From Marisa cornuarietis (Eukaryota; Mollusca; Gastropoda; Architaenioglossa; Ampullariidae), in the NCBI GenBank assembly GCA_004794655.1, contig SMMW01000549.1, forward strand, positions 434,001 through 498,000: DNA of 64,000 nt, written 5' to 3'. This document shows positions 12,180-32,431 of this stretch, piece after piece. The notes under the pieces were generated by a model that was not told where the DNA came from, made no database searches, and was given only the letters and a program-made list of their open reading frames with translations. How positions within the stretch are numbered: position 1 is the first letter of the stretch; the number at the start of each line of letters is the position of its first letter. Position numbers and translations under genes: made by a program.

Positions 12180-14282
12180 GGGTTGGTGCATTTTTGAGGC
12201 GGGGATGGGGTGGGAGTAGTGTCTTAGCGCAGGTAGCGATTCGAATGGGAATATCATTACCTCTCTCCGCTAATAACCGCCGCAAATATCTTCTTCAGGA
12301 ACAATTCGTGAGATTTCGGACACTGTCGCGTGTGGTTCGTCTCGAGGCAAAAAGTGTCACTGTCGCTATAGAAAACAATTTCGGCTACCGTGGCCATATG
12401 ACGAATTTTTTATGCTGAGACGACCGACATGTTGACAGTTTAGTGTATGAAAACGACGGGTGAGAAACCACATCAACAGTGAAGCGAAAATGAGCATTTT
12501 CACTTTTCTATGCTTCATTCATTGGTCCTTTGATTGGTACCAACACTTCAACCCACTTAAATCCAGTTTCGAAAGTGCATAACCTGACAACACATATTCC
12601 ACCTTTAAAACTGGCTTCAGTCACGTTGTTGTCGGGTTAGTTTGGGTCTACGTGACTCATTATCAGTATACAATAGGCTAAATGCTAATGTGGAAAACTG
12701 GAGACCACGGCCTGAGTATGGTCTGTAGCAGTTGTCATCGATTTGCGTGTGCGTGCGTGCGTGTGTGTGTGTGTGTGTTTTGGAAGGGGAGCTAGTGAAA
12801 ACGTCTTTGCACGACGTTTTAAGTATAAGGATTACAACAAAAACTCGCCTTCCATTTTTCTAGAACGTTTCGGGGCCCTGATAAGGACACGCGACCCACT
12901 CGCTGGCCCGATAAAGAGCAAGACGCGTTCTATGTACGCGAATAACACCAGCCAGTCGCTGGAGAGCACTCCAAACGGTGGCAGGAGAAATAAACACGAT
13001 TGAGTTTAGTTGAGTACGCACCTTCCAATATGGGACTACACACTGATACAAATGATAACTCTTCAACCGCTTTCTCGTTACTTGCCCCGCTGGTGACTGG
13101 CGTAGATCCCAAATGTGCTATTTTAATAAATACTTTTAATAAACAAGCTCTATAATGATAAGTATGATAAGGTTAAGATGTTTTAATAAAGTAACTGTTT
13201 TGTGTCAGCATAGGAAAAAAAACCTTACCAACGCGAGTAAAATTAAGCACTAAACCCCACCCCATACCAAATTCTTACATTGAAATTTCAGAAAAAAAAT
13301 TCTCGAAGTCTGATGATGCAACTGATGATACAAACCTTTTAGCATCGCCAACGACTGAACAGATCGCAACAGTAACGTCATTTTGGTACATGGATACACT
13401 AGGGTCGGGACTACAACCAGTGGGACAACAAAGAACATATACTAGTAATTTAGTTCCATATCCTAAAATAAATTCATGGTTTTGACCTCTTTTTGTGTGG
13501 AAATGAAAATTTTGATGTACAGATGCTTCTCTCGAAAATAAAAACTGGGTTATTCAATCAGATTTGAGGAACTATTTATAATATCAAGCAAACACATAAA
13601 TCCATCTGGAAAACGAATTTTGCGCTAATAATAATAATATGCAGTCAACAATCACGCTTAATGTATGAAGCCTTCGCGTATTCTTGATTTGTTGGGGAGG
13701 AATGGAAACTGAGTGATATACATGCTAAGCCAGCAACTATAAGGCTATATCGCGGAAGAAACAGTCAGCCCAGTAAAGAGGTGTTTGTTGTGGTCTGTTG
13801 TAGTGTATAACAGGTGTATGTCTAGACAGTTTTTATTTTATGACTTTGAATTATCGTTTCATTGATAGCTTCTACGCAATGACTCCGCAATGGCACCGAG
13901 AGAATTCTCACTCTTAAGTTCTACACATATTATATTTCTCCGTAGGTCCAAGATTAAAAAAAACAAACAAACAAACAAACAACAAATTCGGTCTCTGCGA
14001 GAATCTATAACCCCACGAACAGGCTTGACGAGAGGGAGGGGAAGGGAGGGCTGATGTACCCGGGCCGGCGGGTATGGAAGCGGCTTGGCCTTGGTCAGTA
14101 ATTTTATTTTTCGTTTTCGTTTTCTTTTAAACAAAAGGGAAAATAAAATGCAACACAAAGAAAAAATAAAGCAAGACTTCAAAGAATGGTATAAAGTGTA
14201 GGCTTCACCTCTACTACAGTTACTGCTGCCTCCAATAATTGTGCCCAAGTATGTGAGGACTGTGAAATCACTCATGCATTAA
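12180..14282. other. Intergenic, nothing recognised except simple repeats
   Basis: Contains a short GT run (about 12754-12778) and an ACAA run near 13962-13980. The 138-codon minus frame at 13859-14275 shows no recognisable domain. Confidence 0.55.
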
Positions 14283-16025
14283 GGTGAACGATATAAACAT
14301 TGTCATGAAGCGATTGTACGAAATAACACGAACTCTGTCAGGCAGGAGTGTAAACCCAAACAAGCCGGTGAAAGACAAAGACGGCAAGACCACAACAAAC
14401 GATGCAGGACAAAGAGACCGCTGGATGGAGGACCGAAGAGATGCTGAATCGACCTCATCCACAATCCTTACCTGACAAACCACCAGCAACTGCACAACTT
14501 CACGTCAACACCAGCCCTTCCACTAAGACAGACATCATCAAAGCTATCAAAAGCATGAAAAATGGCAAAGCAGCAGGCCCGGACATCATACCCCCAGAAG
14601 CACTAAAGACAGACCCAGAAACAACAGCAACAATTTTAAAGCCCCTCCTTCACAAGATCTGGGAACAAGAGCTAGTCCCAACAGACTGGAAATTAGGCCA
14701 CCTGGTCAAATTACCAAAGAAAGGAGTACTCTCCCAGTGCAACAACTGGCGGGGGACCATGCTGCTGTCCATTCCAAGCAAAGTCCTGACGAGAATAATA
14801 CTAGAGACTGAAGAAGGCACTAGACAAGAGACTGAGACCAGAACAAGCAGGGTTTCGACAGGATAAGTCATGCACTGACCACATTGCAACCCTCCGTAGC
14901 ATCATATAACAGTCTATCGAATGGCAATCCTCCCTTTATATAACGTTTGTGGATTTTGAGACGGCATTCGACAGTGTAGACAGGGACGTCATCTGGAGGC
15001 TGATGAACCACTAAGGTATTCCACCTGAGTTCATAAGCATTATCCAGGGATTGTATGAAGACTCGTTCCGCCAAGTTATCCATAACGGCAAACTCACTGA
15101 ACCTTTCGTAATGAAGACTGGCGTAAGACAGGGTTGCATATTATCGCCGACAATCTTCCTGATGGTCATAGACTGGATTATGCTCAAGACAACCCAAGAC
15201 AACAACACCGGTAGTGGACCTTCACCAAACAGCTAGAGGACCTGGACTTTTGCAGATGACATTAGTCTCCTATCTCATCGGCAGCAGCATGCACAAACCA
15301 AATTGACAGAGGAAGCAGAGAAGACCGGCTTAAAGATCAACAGAAAGAAGACCAAAGTGACGAAAATCAACAAGCTGGAACCTCCAATCCATCTTCAAGG
15401 AGAGAACATCCTAGAAACAGACCGCTTCATATATCTGGGGAGCATCGTCAGCAAGGGCGGTGGAGCGGATGGCGACATCAGAAGCCTTATAAACAAGGCC
15501 AGGCATGCTTTTAACACCCTACGCCCCATCTGGAACTCCCGAGCATTATCCCTCCGCAGTAAGACACGCATCTTCAACACCAGTGTGAAGGCAGTCCTAC
15601 TGTATGGCTCTGAAACCTGGAGAGTGACAAACACCACCAACAACAAGCTCCAGACCTTTACCAACCGATGCCTTCGCCATATCCTGGGAATTAGATGGCC
15701 TGAAAAGATCTCCAATAGCAGCCTGTGGAAAAGAACTAGCCAGAATGCCACTAGTCATCAAAAAGTGCAAGTGGGGCTGGATAGGACACACCCTGCGCAC
15801 ACCAGCTGACACCACTGCCAGGCAGGCACTTGACTGGAACCCTCATGGGAAGAGGAGAGTTGGGAGGCCAAAACAGACTTGGAGAAGATCAGTAGAGAGC
15901 GAGGCAAAGGATGCCGGAACAACATGGGCCCATCTGAGGGGGGGGGGTGCCCCAAACCGTGTCCGCTGGCGAGGTGTTGTTGGGGACCTATGCTCCTCGA
16001 GGAGTAACAAGGAATGATGATGATA
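14283..16025 (+). pseudogene. Dead non-LTR retrotransposon (LINE), RT part
   Basis: Pieces of one reverse transcriptase lie in order but in different frames: linker KRLYEITRTLSG (about 14310), then KNGKAAGPDIIPPEAL (about 14560), then VDFETAFDSVDRDVIW (about 14950), GVRQGCILSPTIF (about 15120), the catalytic FADDIS (about 15255), then FIYLGSIVSKGGG, LLYGSETWR and GHTLRTPADTTARQAL. Stops at about 14908, 15012 and 15235 and at least three frame changes show it is dead. The 5' end with the endonuclease is missing. The 3' end runs into ATGATGATGATATAAAA. It belongs to the RTE/I-like group common in invertebrates; the exact clade is not settled. Confidence 0.9.
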
Positions 16026-16495
16026 TAAAAATTGTATTGTCTTTTCATCTTCGTTTCTTTAATCTGTTTTTCGGCTCCACTGGTGACATTTTCTTATAGT
16101 ATGGGTGCAAATAGGTTCCCTCATTACTGACCACTCAAGTGTACACAGCTCAGTCAGTAGATCCTAGATGTGTACACTTTTCCTAAAGTTTGCTGTCTAT
16201 ATTACGCTTCTAAACGAAATGTAGATATTGCAAGTCGAATTATAACTTGTACGCCTGCTGTTATATACTGACAAAAATAAAATAAACGATTACAATTAAT
16301 GATTAATGCAATGGGCCCGTGCTGGCGTTCGGCGGCCCTGCTAACCAACTGTATACTGAGTCTTTTACTCATTAAACTAACCAATATGGTAACTTGTTAT
16401 ATAAGTCTGAAAATCTGACAAAACGTATTGTATAATGACAGTTACTTGCACCATAGTTGGCCTTAACATTTTATGTGACACTACTATCTGCATCA
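16026..16495. other. Spacer between LINE and LTR element, nothing recognised
   Basis: AT-rich spacer without recognisable coding or repeat structure; it ends at the CAAAG target site of the LTR element. Confidence 0.6.
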
Positions 16496-16500
16496 CAAAG

Positions 16501-16665
16501 TGTAATGATAAGAGTTATTCCGGAGGGACATCCGGGGCTTTATGTACATTTAAGTGACGTCCAAGATGGCGAGTTAGCTTATTGCTTTTGTTACGATTAA
16601 ACACAGTATTCATCAAGATCCACAGTGTCTTGTGTTGGTCGGCTGATAGCACGCAGCACGATACA
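16501..16665 (+). repeat. 5' LTR (165 bp)
   Basis: Begins TGTAATGATAAG and ends CACGATACA, followed immediately by the primer-binding-like site. It has 6 bases more than the 3' LTR: TTAG near 16574 and a CA pair near 16621. Confidence 0.93.
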
Positions 16666-16683
16666 TGGTGACAGAAGTCGGGA
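16666..16683 (+). other. Primer-binding-like site of LTR element
   Basis: TGGTGACAGAAGTCGGGA starts on the first base after the 5' LTR with the TGG expected for complement to a tRNA 3' CCA end. The tRNA species was not assigned. Confidence 0.75.
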
Positions 16684-16719
16684 TAGATATATATCACAAA
16701 GAATATCACAAGCTGCTAA

Positions 16720-16752
16720 ATGGCTCCGTTTAGAGCACCAGAACAAAGTTAG
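16720..16752 (+). pseudogene. gag stub (10 codons)
   Basis: ATG at 16720 begins a ten-codon frame ending in TAG at 16750-16752. Its place just after the primer site suggests the start of gag, cut off where the deletion joins it to pol in another frame. With only ten codons the identity is inferred from position. Confidence 0.4.
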
Positions 16753-19343
16753 TGCAGGCACTTGAAGAAAAACAAGTAAAGGAACATTTTGTAGGGACTT
16801 TGTGCAGTGACAGTAGAGAACCACCATGGACAACTGTACTACAGTTTGGCGGTTGTGATGTCAAGTTCAAAATTGACACAGGGGCAGATGTTTCTGTCAT
16901 CTCATCAACACAGTTCAAAAAGTTGTCACCGCGTCCCAAGCTATTAAAGACCAATGTAGTCCTAAGGAGTGTAGGAGGAGTCCTGAAGTGTGATGGACAG
17001 TTCACTACTACAACAAGAGTTCATGACCAGCTTCATGTACTGAGAGTGTTTGTTGTGCAAGCAACCACTGAAAATCTGCTTAGTAGAGAAGCAGCATCCA
17101 GACTAGGTTTAGTGAAGAAGATAGAGGCTGTCAATGCTTTATTTGGCAAACGTGACAAGACACCTGTGCAGTGTCCACCAGTCAAAATCATCTTGAAAGA
17201 AAACATTGAGCCATACAGTGTTCATGCACCAAGGAGAATACCAATACCATTGCTGGACAAGGTCAAGAAAGAATTAAAAAGAATGCAGGAAACAGGGATT
17301 ATAGAGGAAGTAACAGAGCCAACAGATTGGTGCTCTCCCATTGTGCCAGTACTGAAGAAATCAGGTAGCATACGTATTTGCGTTGACTACAAGAAACTCA
17401 ATACCGCAGTGAAGCGAAAGCGGTACACCTTGCCAATACTGGAAGATATCTTACATAAGCTTTCTGGATCAGCAGTTTACAGCAAGCTGGATGCAACATC
17501 AGGGTTCTATCAGATTCCCTTTGATCCAGATTCTGCAAAACTTACTACATTTATCACTCCATGTGGGAGATATTTCCTCAAGAGATTACCATTTGGAATT
17601 TTATCAGCTCCAGAGATATTTCAGAGAACCATGGAGACTATCCTAAAGGATGTACCCAATATAATCTGCTATTTTGATGATATCCTTGTTTATAGTGAGA
17701 ATGAACAAGCTCACGAGAAACATCTTGAGAGAGTCATGAAAACACTTGCCAGTGCTAACCTGAAACTCAACTATGAGAAATGTGAGCTCAGGAAGCATGA
17801 GATTGAATTTTTGGGTCATAGAATCAGCAAGAATGGAATTTCACCAGACCCAAGAAAGGTTGAAGCAATAATTGCCATGCCAGATCCAACTAATGTACCC
17901 GAGTTGAGGAGGATGCTGGGCATGTGCAACTTCTTAGGGCGGTATTTGCCAAGTCTGTCTACAGTACTTCAGCCACTGACGCAGCTGCTGGGGAAGGATC
18001 GAGAGTGGAGTTGGGGCTCAATGCAAGTCAAAGCCATGGCTGACGTGAAGAAACTGCTTACTTCAGCACCAACGCTCGCATTCTACGATCCAGCAAAGAC
18101 TACAATTGTCAGCGCAGATGCTAGTAGTTATGGCATTGGTGGCGTGTTGCTACAGCAGCATCCTGAAGGTCTCAAAGCAGTGGCATATTGTTCAAGAACA
18201 TTGACTGCTAGTGAATGCAGATATGCACAGATAGAGAAAGAAACACTGGCAGCAGTCTGGGCTTGTGAAAAGCTCAGCAGATACTTGATTGGTCTTGACA
18301 ATGTTCGACTACAGACTGATCACAAACCTATTGTGCCACTTATCAACAATCGTGACTTGCAAGATACTCCTATCAGATGCCAACGCATGTTGATGCGCCT
18401 CATGAGATTCAGCATCACCGCAGAGTATGTGCCAGGGAAGAAGCTTGTCATTGCAGATGCTCTATCCCGAAGTCCTCAGTTAACCACTGCCGAATCTGAT
18501 GTTATAACACTTTCAGAAGATGTTGAGGCATATTTGAGCAGTGTAGACATTTCATGGTCATGTGCAGCTTCAGATAAGCGTCTGAAAGAGATTGCAGAAG
18601 AGACAAGAAAAGACAGACTGATTCAAGCAGCGATTCGCTACACTAATGAAGGCTGGCCAAAATACATTACAGATGTAGAAGATAATCTTCGTGACTATTA
18701 TGCAGTGCGCATGGAACTTAGTGTGCACAATAGTCTCCTTACCAGAGGAACACGCATTGTTGTGCCAGCACCACTTCATGTTGATATCCTGAAGAGGATA
18801 CATGAAGGTCATCAAGGAATCACTAAATGCAGAGAGAGAGCAAAAGCAGCAGTTTGGTGGCCAGGTATCAATGACAAGATTACAAGAATTGTCGAAGAAT
18901 GCAGACATTGCCAGAAAAAGAAACCTACACAGAACAAGGAACCTTTGATACCGACAGCATTACCACAGCGTGTATTCCAGAAGTGTGCTCCGAGGTCATA
19001 TATTGTACAAACTCCAAGAGGCAGTTTGCGACGCAACAGACGTCATCTCAGAAGGTCAAGAAACTTCGAGCCGGAGCAGTCCAATTCCAAACCCAGTCCT
19101 GTCCAAAATGACTTTTCCCTATATTCTTCCCAAGTCCCAGTGACAGGTGAACTAGAGACAGCACTTCATGTTAGTGATCCAAGTCAAGGTCCAGAATCGA
19201 CATCTAATAAAGGTGGTCCTGCTACAGAAGCCAGACATGGTGCTACTCCAGATCCAGGAGATTTCCATCCCAGTAGCAGCTCTGCACCTAGAATGACTCG
19301 AAGCGGCAGAATAATCACCCTGCCTGCGCGTTACAAAGACTGA
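16752..19343 (+). CDS. Retrotransposon pol: protease-RT-RNase H-integrase remnant fusion
   Basis: Uninterrupted 864-codon frame (863 aa). Domains in order: retropepsin (KIDTGADVSVIS, about residues 35-50), reverse transcriptase with LPFGILSAPEIFQ and catalytic YFDDILVYS (about 280-320), RNase H (SADASSYGIGG, then TDHKP, about 455-530), and the integrase HHCC zinc finger (HEGHQG ... CRHCQKK, about 680-720). Then the integrase DDE core is missing: after about residue 740 the frame passes straight into a PRSYIVQTPRGSLRRNRRHL motif and a TRSGR tail that normally lie at the very C-terminus. No ATG precedes the protease; the first codon is GTG after an upstream stop, so it would need readthrough or frameshift from gag. 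The enzyme motifs look intact but the element cannot integrate on its own. Confidence 0.9.
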   Translation: MQALEEKQVKEHFVGTLCSDSREPPWTTVLQFGGCDVKFKIDTGADVSVISSTQFKKLSPRPKLLKTNVVLRSVGGVLKCDGQFTTTTRVHDQLHVLRVFVVQATTENLLSREAASRLGLVKKIEAVNALFGKRDKTPVQCPPVKIILKENIEPYSVHAPRRIPIPLLDKVKKELKRMQETGIIEEVTEPTDWCSPIVPVLKKSGSIRICVDYKKLNTAVKRKRYTLPILEDILHKLSGSAVYSKLDATSGFYQIPFDPDSAKLTTFITPCGRYFLKRLPFGILSAPEIFQRTMETILKDVPNIICYFDDILVYSENEQAHEKHLERVMKTLASANLKLNYEKCELRKHEIEFLGHRISKNGISPDPRKVEAIIAMPDPTNVPELRRMLGMCNFLGRYLPSLSTVLQPLTQLLGKDREWSWGSMQVKAMADVKKLLTSAPTLAFYDPAKTTIVSADASSYGIGGVLLQQHPEGLKAVAYCSRTLTASECRYAQIEKETLAAVWACEKLSRYLIGLDNVRLQTDHKPIVPLINNRDLQDTPIRCQRMLMRLMRFSITAEYVPGKKLVIADALSRSPQLTTAESDVITLSEDVEAYLSSVDISWSCAASDKRLKEIAEETRKDRLIQAAIRYTNEGWPKYITDVEDNLRDYYAVRMELSVHNSLLTRGTRIVVPAPLHVDILKRIHEGHQGITKCRERAKAAVWWPGINDKITRIVEECRHCQKKKPTQNKEPLIPTALPQRVFQKCAPRSYIVQTPRGSLRRNRRHLRRSRNFEPEQSNSKPSPVQNDFSLYSSQVPVTGELETALHVSDPSQGPESTSNKGGPATEARHGATPDPGDFHPSSSSAPRMTRSGRIITLPARYKD

Positions 19344-19416
19344 TCATTATGTTTTGAACATTGACTAGAGAATAAACATTCTCCCCATCAGTTGAAGAAT
19401 CTCAAGGGAGGGGAGA

Positions 19417-19575
19417 TGTAATGATAAGAGTTATTCCCGAGGGACATCCGGGGCTTTATGTACATTTAAGTGACGTCCAAGATGGCGAGCTTATTGCTTT
19501 TGTTACGATTAAACACAGTATTCATCAAGATCCAGTGTCTTATGTTGGTCGGCTGATAGCACGCAGCACGATACA
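19417..19575 (+). repeat. 3' LTR (159 bp)
   Basis: Near-identical to the 5' LTR and preceded by the polypurine tract at about 19404-19416. CAAAG follows at 19576-19580 as target duplication. Confidence 0.93.
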
Positions 19576-19595
19576 CAAAGGAAAGAAAGATCTGA

Positions 19596-19620
19596 AATAA
19601 TAATAATAATAATAATAATT
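19596..19620. repeat. (TAA)n microsatellite
   Basis: ATAATAATA run just downstream of the LTR element. Confidence 0.9.
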
Positions 19621-20210
19621 TGACTAAGTAAACTAAATGAACCAGTGAAACTTAATACGTTTGCACTCCTGTCAGCACCATTTGCTATATGATTACATTA
19701 TTGTTTGGGGCAAAAGGCACGGGCTATTTTTAAAACTCTCTCTTAACCCTTCATTTACTTTCCCCACCTAATTGCTGCAAGATATTGTAGGGAAGTAAGT
19801 AAGCTTTCCAAAGAAAATCGGGATTGATACCTTCTCTCATATGGCTGAATGGACTTTCGATCAATGCGTTTGGCACCCAGTGCTGATATCTTGTGGACTG
19901 TTAGTCAGATTATAACGTCAGTAAAGTGAACCAGATTTATAACCCATTTCGGTTTCCCTCATATTTCCTTCACTAGACACAGTTTTTAGCCACGCGCTTC
20001 CAACGTCCACTTGTTCTGGTTGTTGGACACCTCGAATACTCTCCCTTGACATGCACAGAGTTAGAAGTCCTCCCTGAACCTACAATTGATGTTTTACATC
20101 AGTACAAGGTCACTATGTAAAGCTTTAAATTTCGTGATAAATCTCTCTCTGTTAGACTAAATGTGAAAAGAACTAGACGCTAGGGGAAAAATAGGAATTT
20201 ATCTTTCATG

Positions 20211-20318
20211 CAGTGGCGTAGCAAAATGCTCGGCTTTAGGGGAGCAAACTCCTTGCCTCCTTAGTATCTTTTTTGAGGGGGTGGCTGCCCCCCTTCCCCC
20301 CTGGTTCCTACGCCCCTG
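20211..20318 (+). mobile_element. 108-bp MITE with CAGTGGCGTAGCA-type inverted ends
   Basis: The left end CAGTGGCGTAGCA and the reverse complement of the right end CAGGGGCGTAGGA are imperfect terminal inverted repeats. TCATG flanks both sides as a possible 5-bp target duplication. There is no coding capacity. The termini resemble those of hAT-like non-autonomous elements, but the duplication is shorter than the usual 8 bp. Confidence 0.6.
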
Positions 20319-20319
20319 T

Positions 20320-22612
20320 CATGCTACTGAAAAAGTTTTAAAGGACAGACTGCCATTATATTTTATCATAATACTACAATAATGCATGTTGTTTATTAAA
20401 ATGAGAACCTGTCAAAACATTGACGGCCGACTGAACACAGCCCCCACCCCACCCCCACGCACCAATTTCACTTCTCGTTCTCTTTGCCCTCTATGGAAAG
20501 ACAAACATTTCCAGTCAGACCTTATTCTTTATTTTTTTTTAAAGTGACAAGAAGCAACACCTGTAACTTTTTAGTCCAGCCTATATAGTTGTCTTGCCTC
20601 ACATTCTGCGCCTTCAGAGCCCTCTCTTCTGAACTGCTTCGACGACGCCTCTCTGCTTGTAAGGCTAGATCAGGGTATCGCAGGCCGCAGGAGGAGCGTT
20701 CGGCTTCGCACCCAATCGATTCAGACATGTGGGGGACATTTAAACAGCCTGCGACCCAAACAACGCGTCAGTTCTGAACGAGCGCTAGCGAGTTCTCGAC
20801 CATTTCGCAAAATCCACTGCTTTGTGAACAAGCCTGCTCAAACAGTCCACGCGTTGAGCTGATTTATTTCCTGTTCCCTTGACTGTTCATTTTCGCAACG
20901 ATTCACCCGCGACGAAATGTTAGCTTTGAAGACCGCGCTGACACTTGCTTAAAAATCCGGGCCAACCTCACGTCCAAGAAGTTGGTGCGAAAGTTTCGCG
21001 ATAACAAAGCTGGAGACCGCCCCGCGCTGGGCGCGTGCAACTGTTGACAGAAGGCCGAACGGATGTGTGACATCGGTGTCCTCCAGTTTGAACAGCTCTC
21101 GGGTGGCCAGCACTGCGGTACTAAGACAAAAACCGCAAGCCTCCATGGTTGAAGCGACACTGCTGGACTGGAGGAAATTTGCTAAAATATTATAGTCTTT
21201 CGCAAAGGTCTTGTGACAGCGTGCAGCGTGAGAAAGGCCAGAATTCGTCAAGGTGAGCATCTACAGAGCTAAGTAAGGCCAGTTATGGCCGTCTTTATGG
21301 TAGGAAAGGGGGGGTGGGCCTCGAAAAATTTACGCGCTTCGATTCTCACCTTCCTTTCCCAGCACCACTTGTTATCTTTGTCGTCTGCTAGCGAGAGTCT
21401 CATGATGTAAAGTGCACGGGGAATGTCGTTGAACCTCTCCAAAGTGAAAAGAGATTAATCTGTGCAGTGGAGTGCAAAGGAGGAAAAAGTGAGTAAGGCT
21501 AGAGAATTCTTAAAATTGATCTTCCGTATTTACGACCATGTTGGCAGTAATGTCGCACGACGATGGGAAAATGTACAACATTTATCTCCACCTAATTTGA
21601 GCAGAGTTGTGATTGAATTGTGCGGAAGAATTCCATCGAGATGGCAAATTATTTTGATACAATACTTTTATTTTAAAATGCAAATATCTTTCATGATACT
21701 TTAAAATATTTTTTAAATAAACTAAAATAATTCGAGCGCCATGTGGCTAGAAACTATTGCACTGTATCAGCAGCGTGCGAACACGACCACCCACAAACAC
21801 ACACACATTTTTATTTAAAATGGAACCGAATAATTATTGAGTCGATCATGAGAGAATCTTTGACTGTAACAAAGGACAGCTTGGATGTAGCTGCACACTT
21901 AAAGTACCTCTCGATTCAGATCTTTCATTAAAAAAAAAAACTCATTTACGCGCAACGCATTCCTGAAGCATGGCCTGCCGATGTCATGGACCCCTACTTA
22001 GGTTGTGCAGTTTATAAAGTTTATGGACGACAAATGTGCTCTCGTGAAGTGTGAACGAGGGAAGAATTTTTTTAAATGTGTATCATTGATTCATTTTATA
22101 CACTTTGGCATCGCAATCATTTGCTGGTTAGATTCTACACATACAAGTGCTGCTAAAAGTTTAAAAAGTTGAAGGTAGGGCTCCATAGATCACATGCTAC
22201 ATCTGAGGCACTTAGTGTGATATTAGTAGACAAAATCGTGAGACGTGTTATTTTGTCAAAGATACCAGCAGGGAGACAAACAACAAATCTGAAGTACTTC
22301 CTGAGTGAGGGATTTTACCTTGTGTTGCTACAAGCATGGGTGGCCACTGCATGATCCATTGTTATTGGCATTTTCAAATATTTGAAAAACATTGCTGACT
22401 TTTAAGATAAATTGATATACTAGATTTTATAGAATACTTCTTAAAGTGTTTATCATCGTTTTGACTTATCTTCTTCTAGACCAGGTATAAATGATGAGAT
22501 TATAAGTTTAGATTCTGGGGGTTTAAAGACTTTAATTATAGAGTTCTGGAGCCAGATGTAATACAATGAGCAGTTTAATCACAGGACACTGATAATTATA
22601 TTTTCTTTGCAG
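20320..22612. other. Region upstream of FGFR coding start; untranslated exon expected
   Basis: From about 20570 to 21260 the sequence is rich in CpG compared with the AT-rich DNA after it. The first FGFR coding exon begins at an acceptor, so a 5' UTR exon and promoter must lie upstream, and this CpG-rich stretch is a candidate. No exon boundary could be fixed. Confidence 0.35.

Positions 22613-32431
<9,819 letters not shown>

Larger units (their letters stand above)
16501..19575 (+). mobile_element. Ty3/Gypsy-type LTR retrotransposon, young, internally deleted
   Basis: The 3075-bp element has LTRs at 16501-16665 and 19417-19575, both TGTAATG...GATACA, and a 5-bp target duplication CAAAG (16496-16500 and 19576-19580). 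A primer-binding-like TGGTGACAGAAGTCGGGA abuts the 5' LTR at 16666, and a polypurine tract AAGGGAGGGGAGA abuts the 3' LTR. The two LTRs differ by only two substitutions and two small indels (4 and 2 bases), so the insertion is recent. Inside is one long open pol frame but no gag apart from a ten-codon stub, and no integrase catalytic core. Confidence 0.93.

Noticed and set aside
12128..12285. Open frames giving runs of Gly, Val, Trp, His or Pro on both strands
   Set aside because: They are translations of the (GGT)n microsatellite in all frames.
16249..16384. tRNA-like A-box words on the minus strand
   Set aside because: No B-box at proper spacing and no cloverleaf that I can draw.
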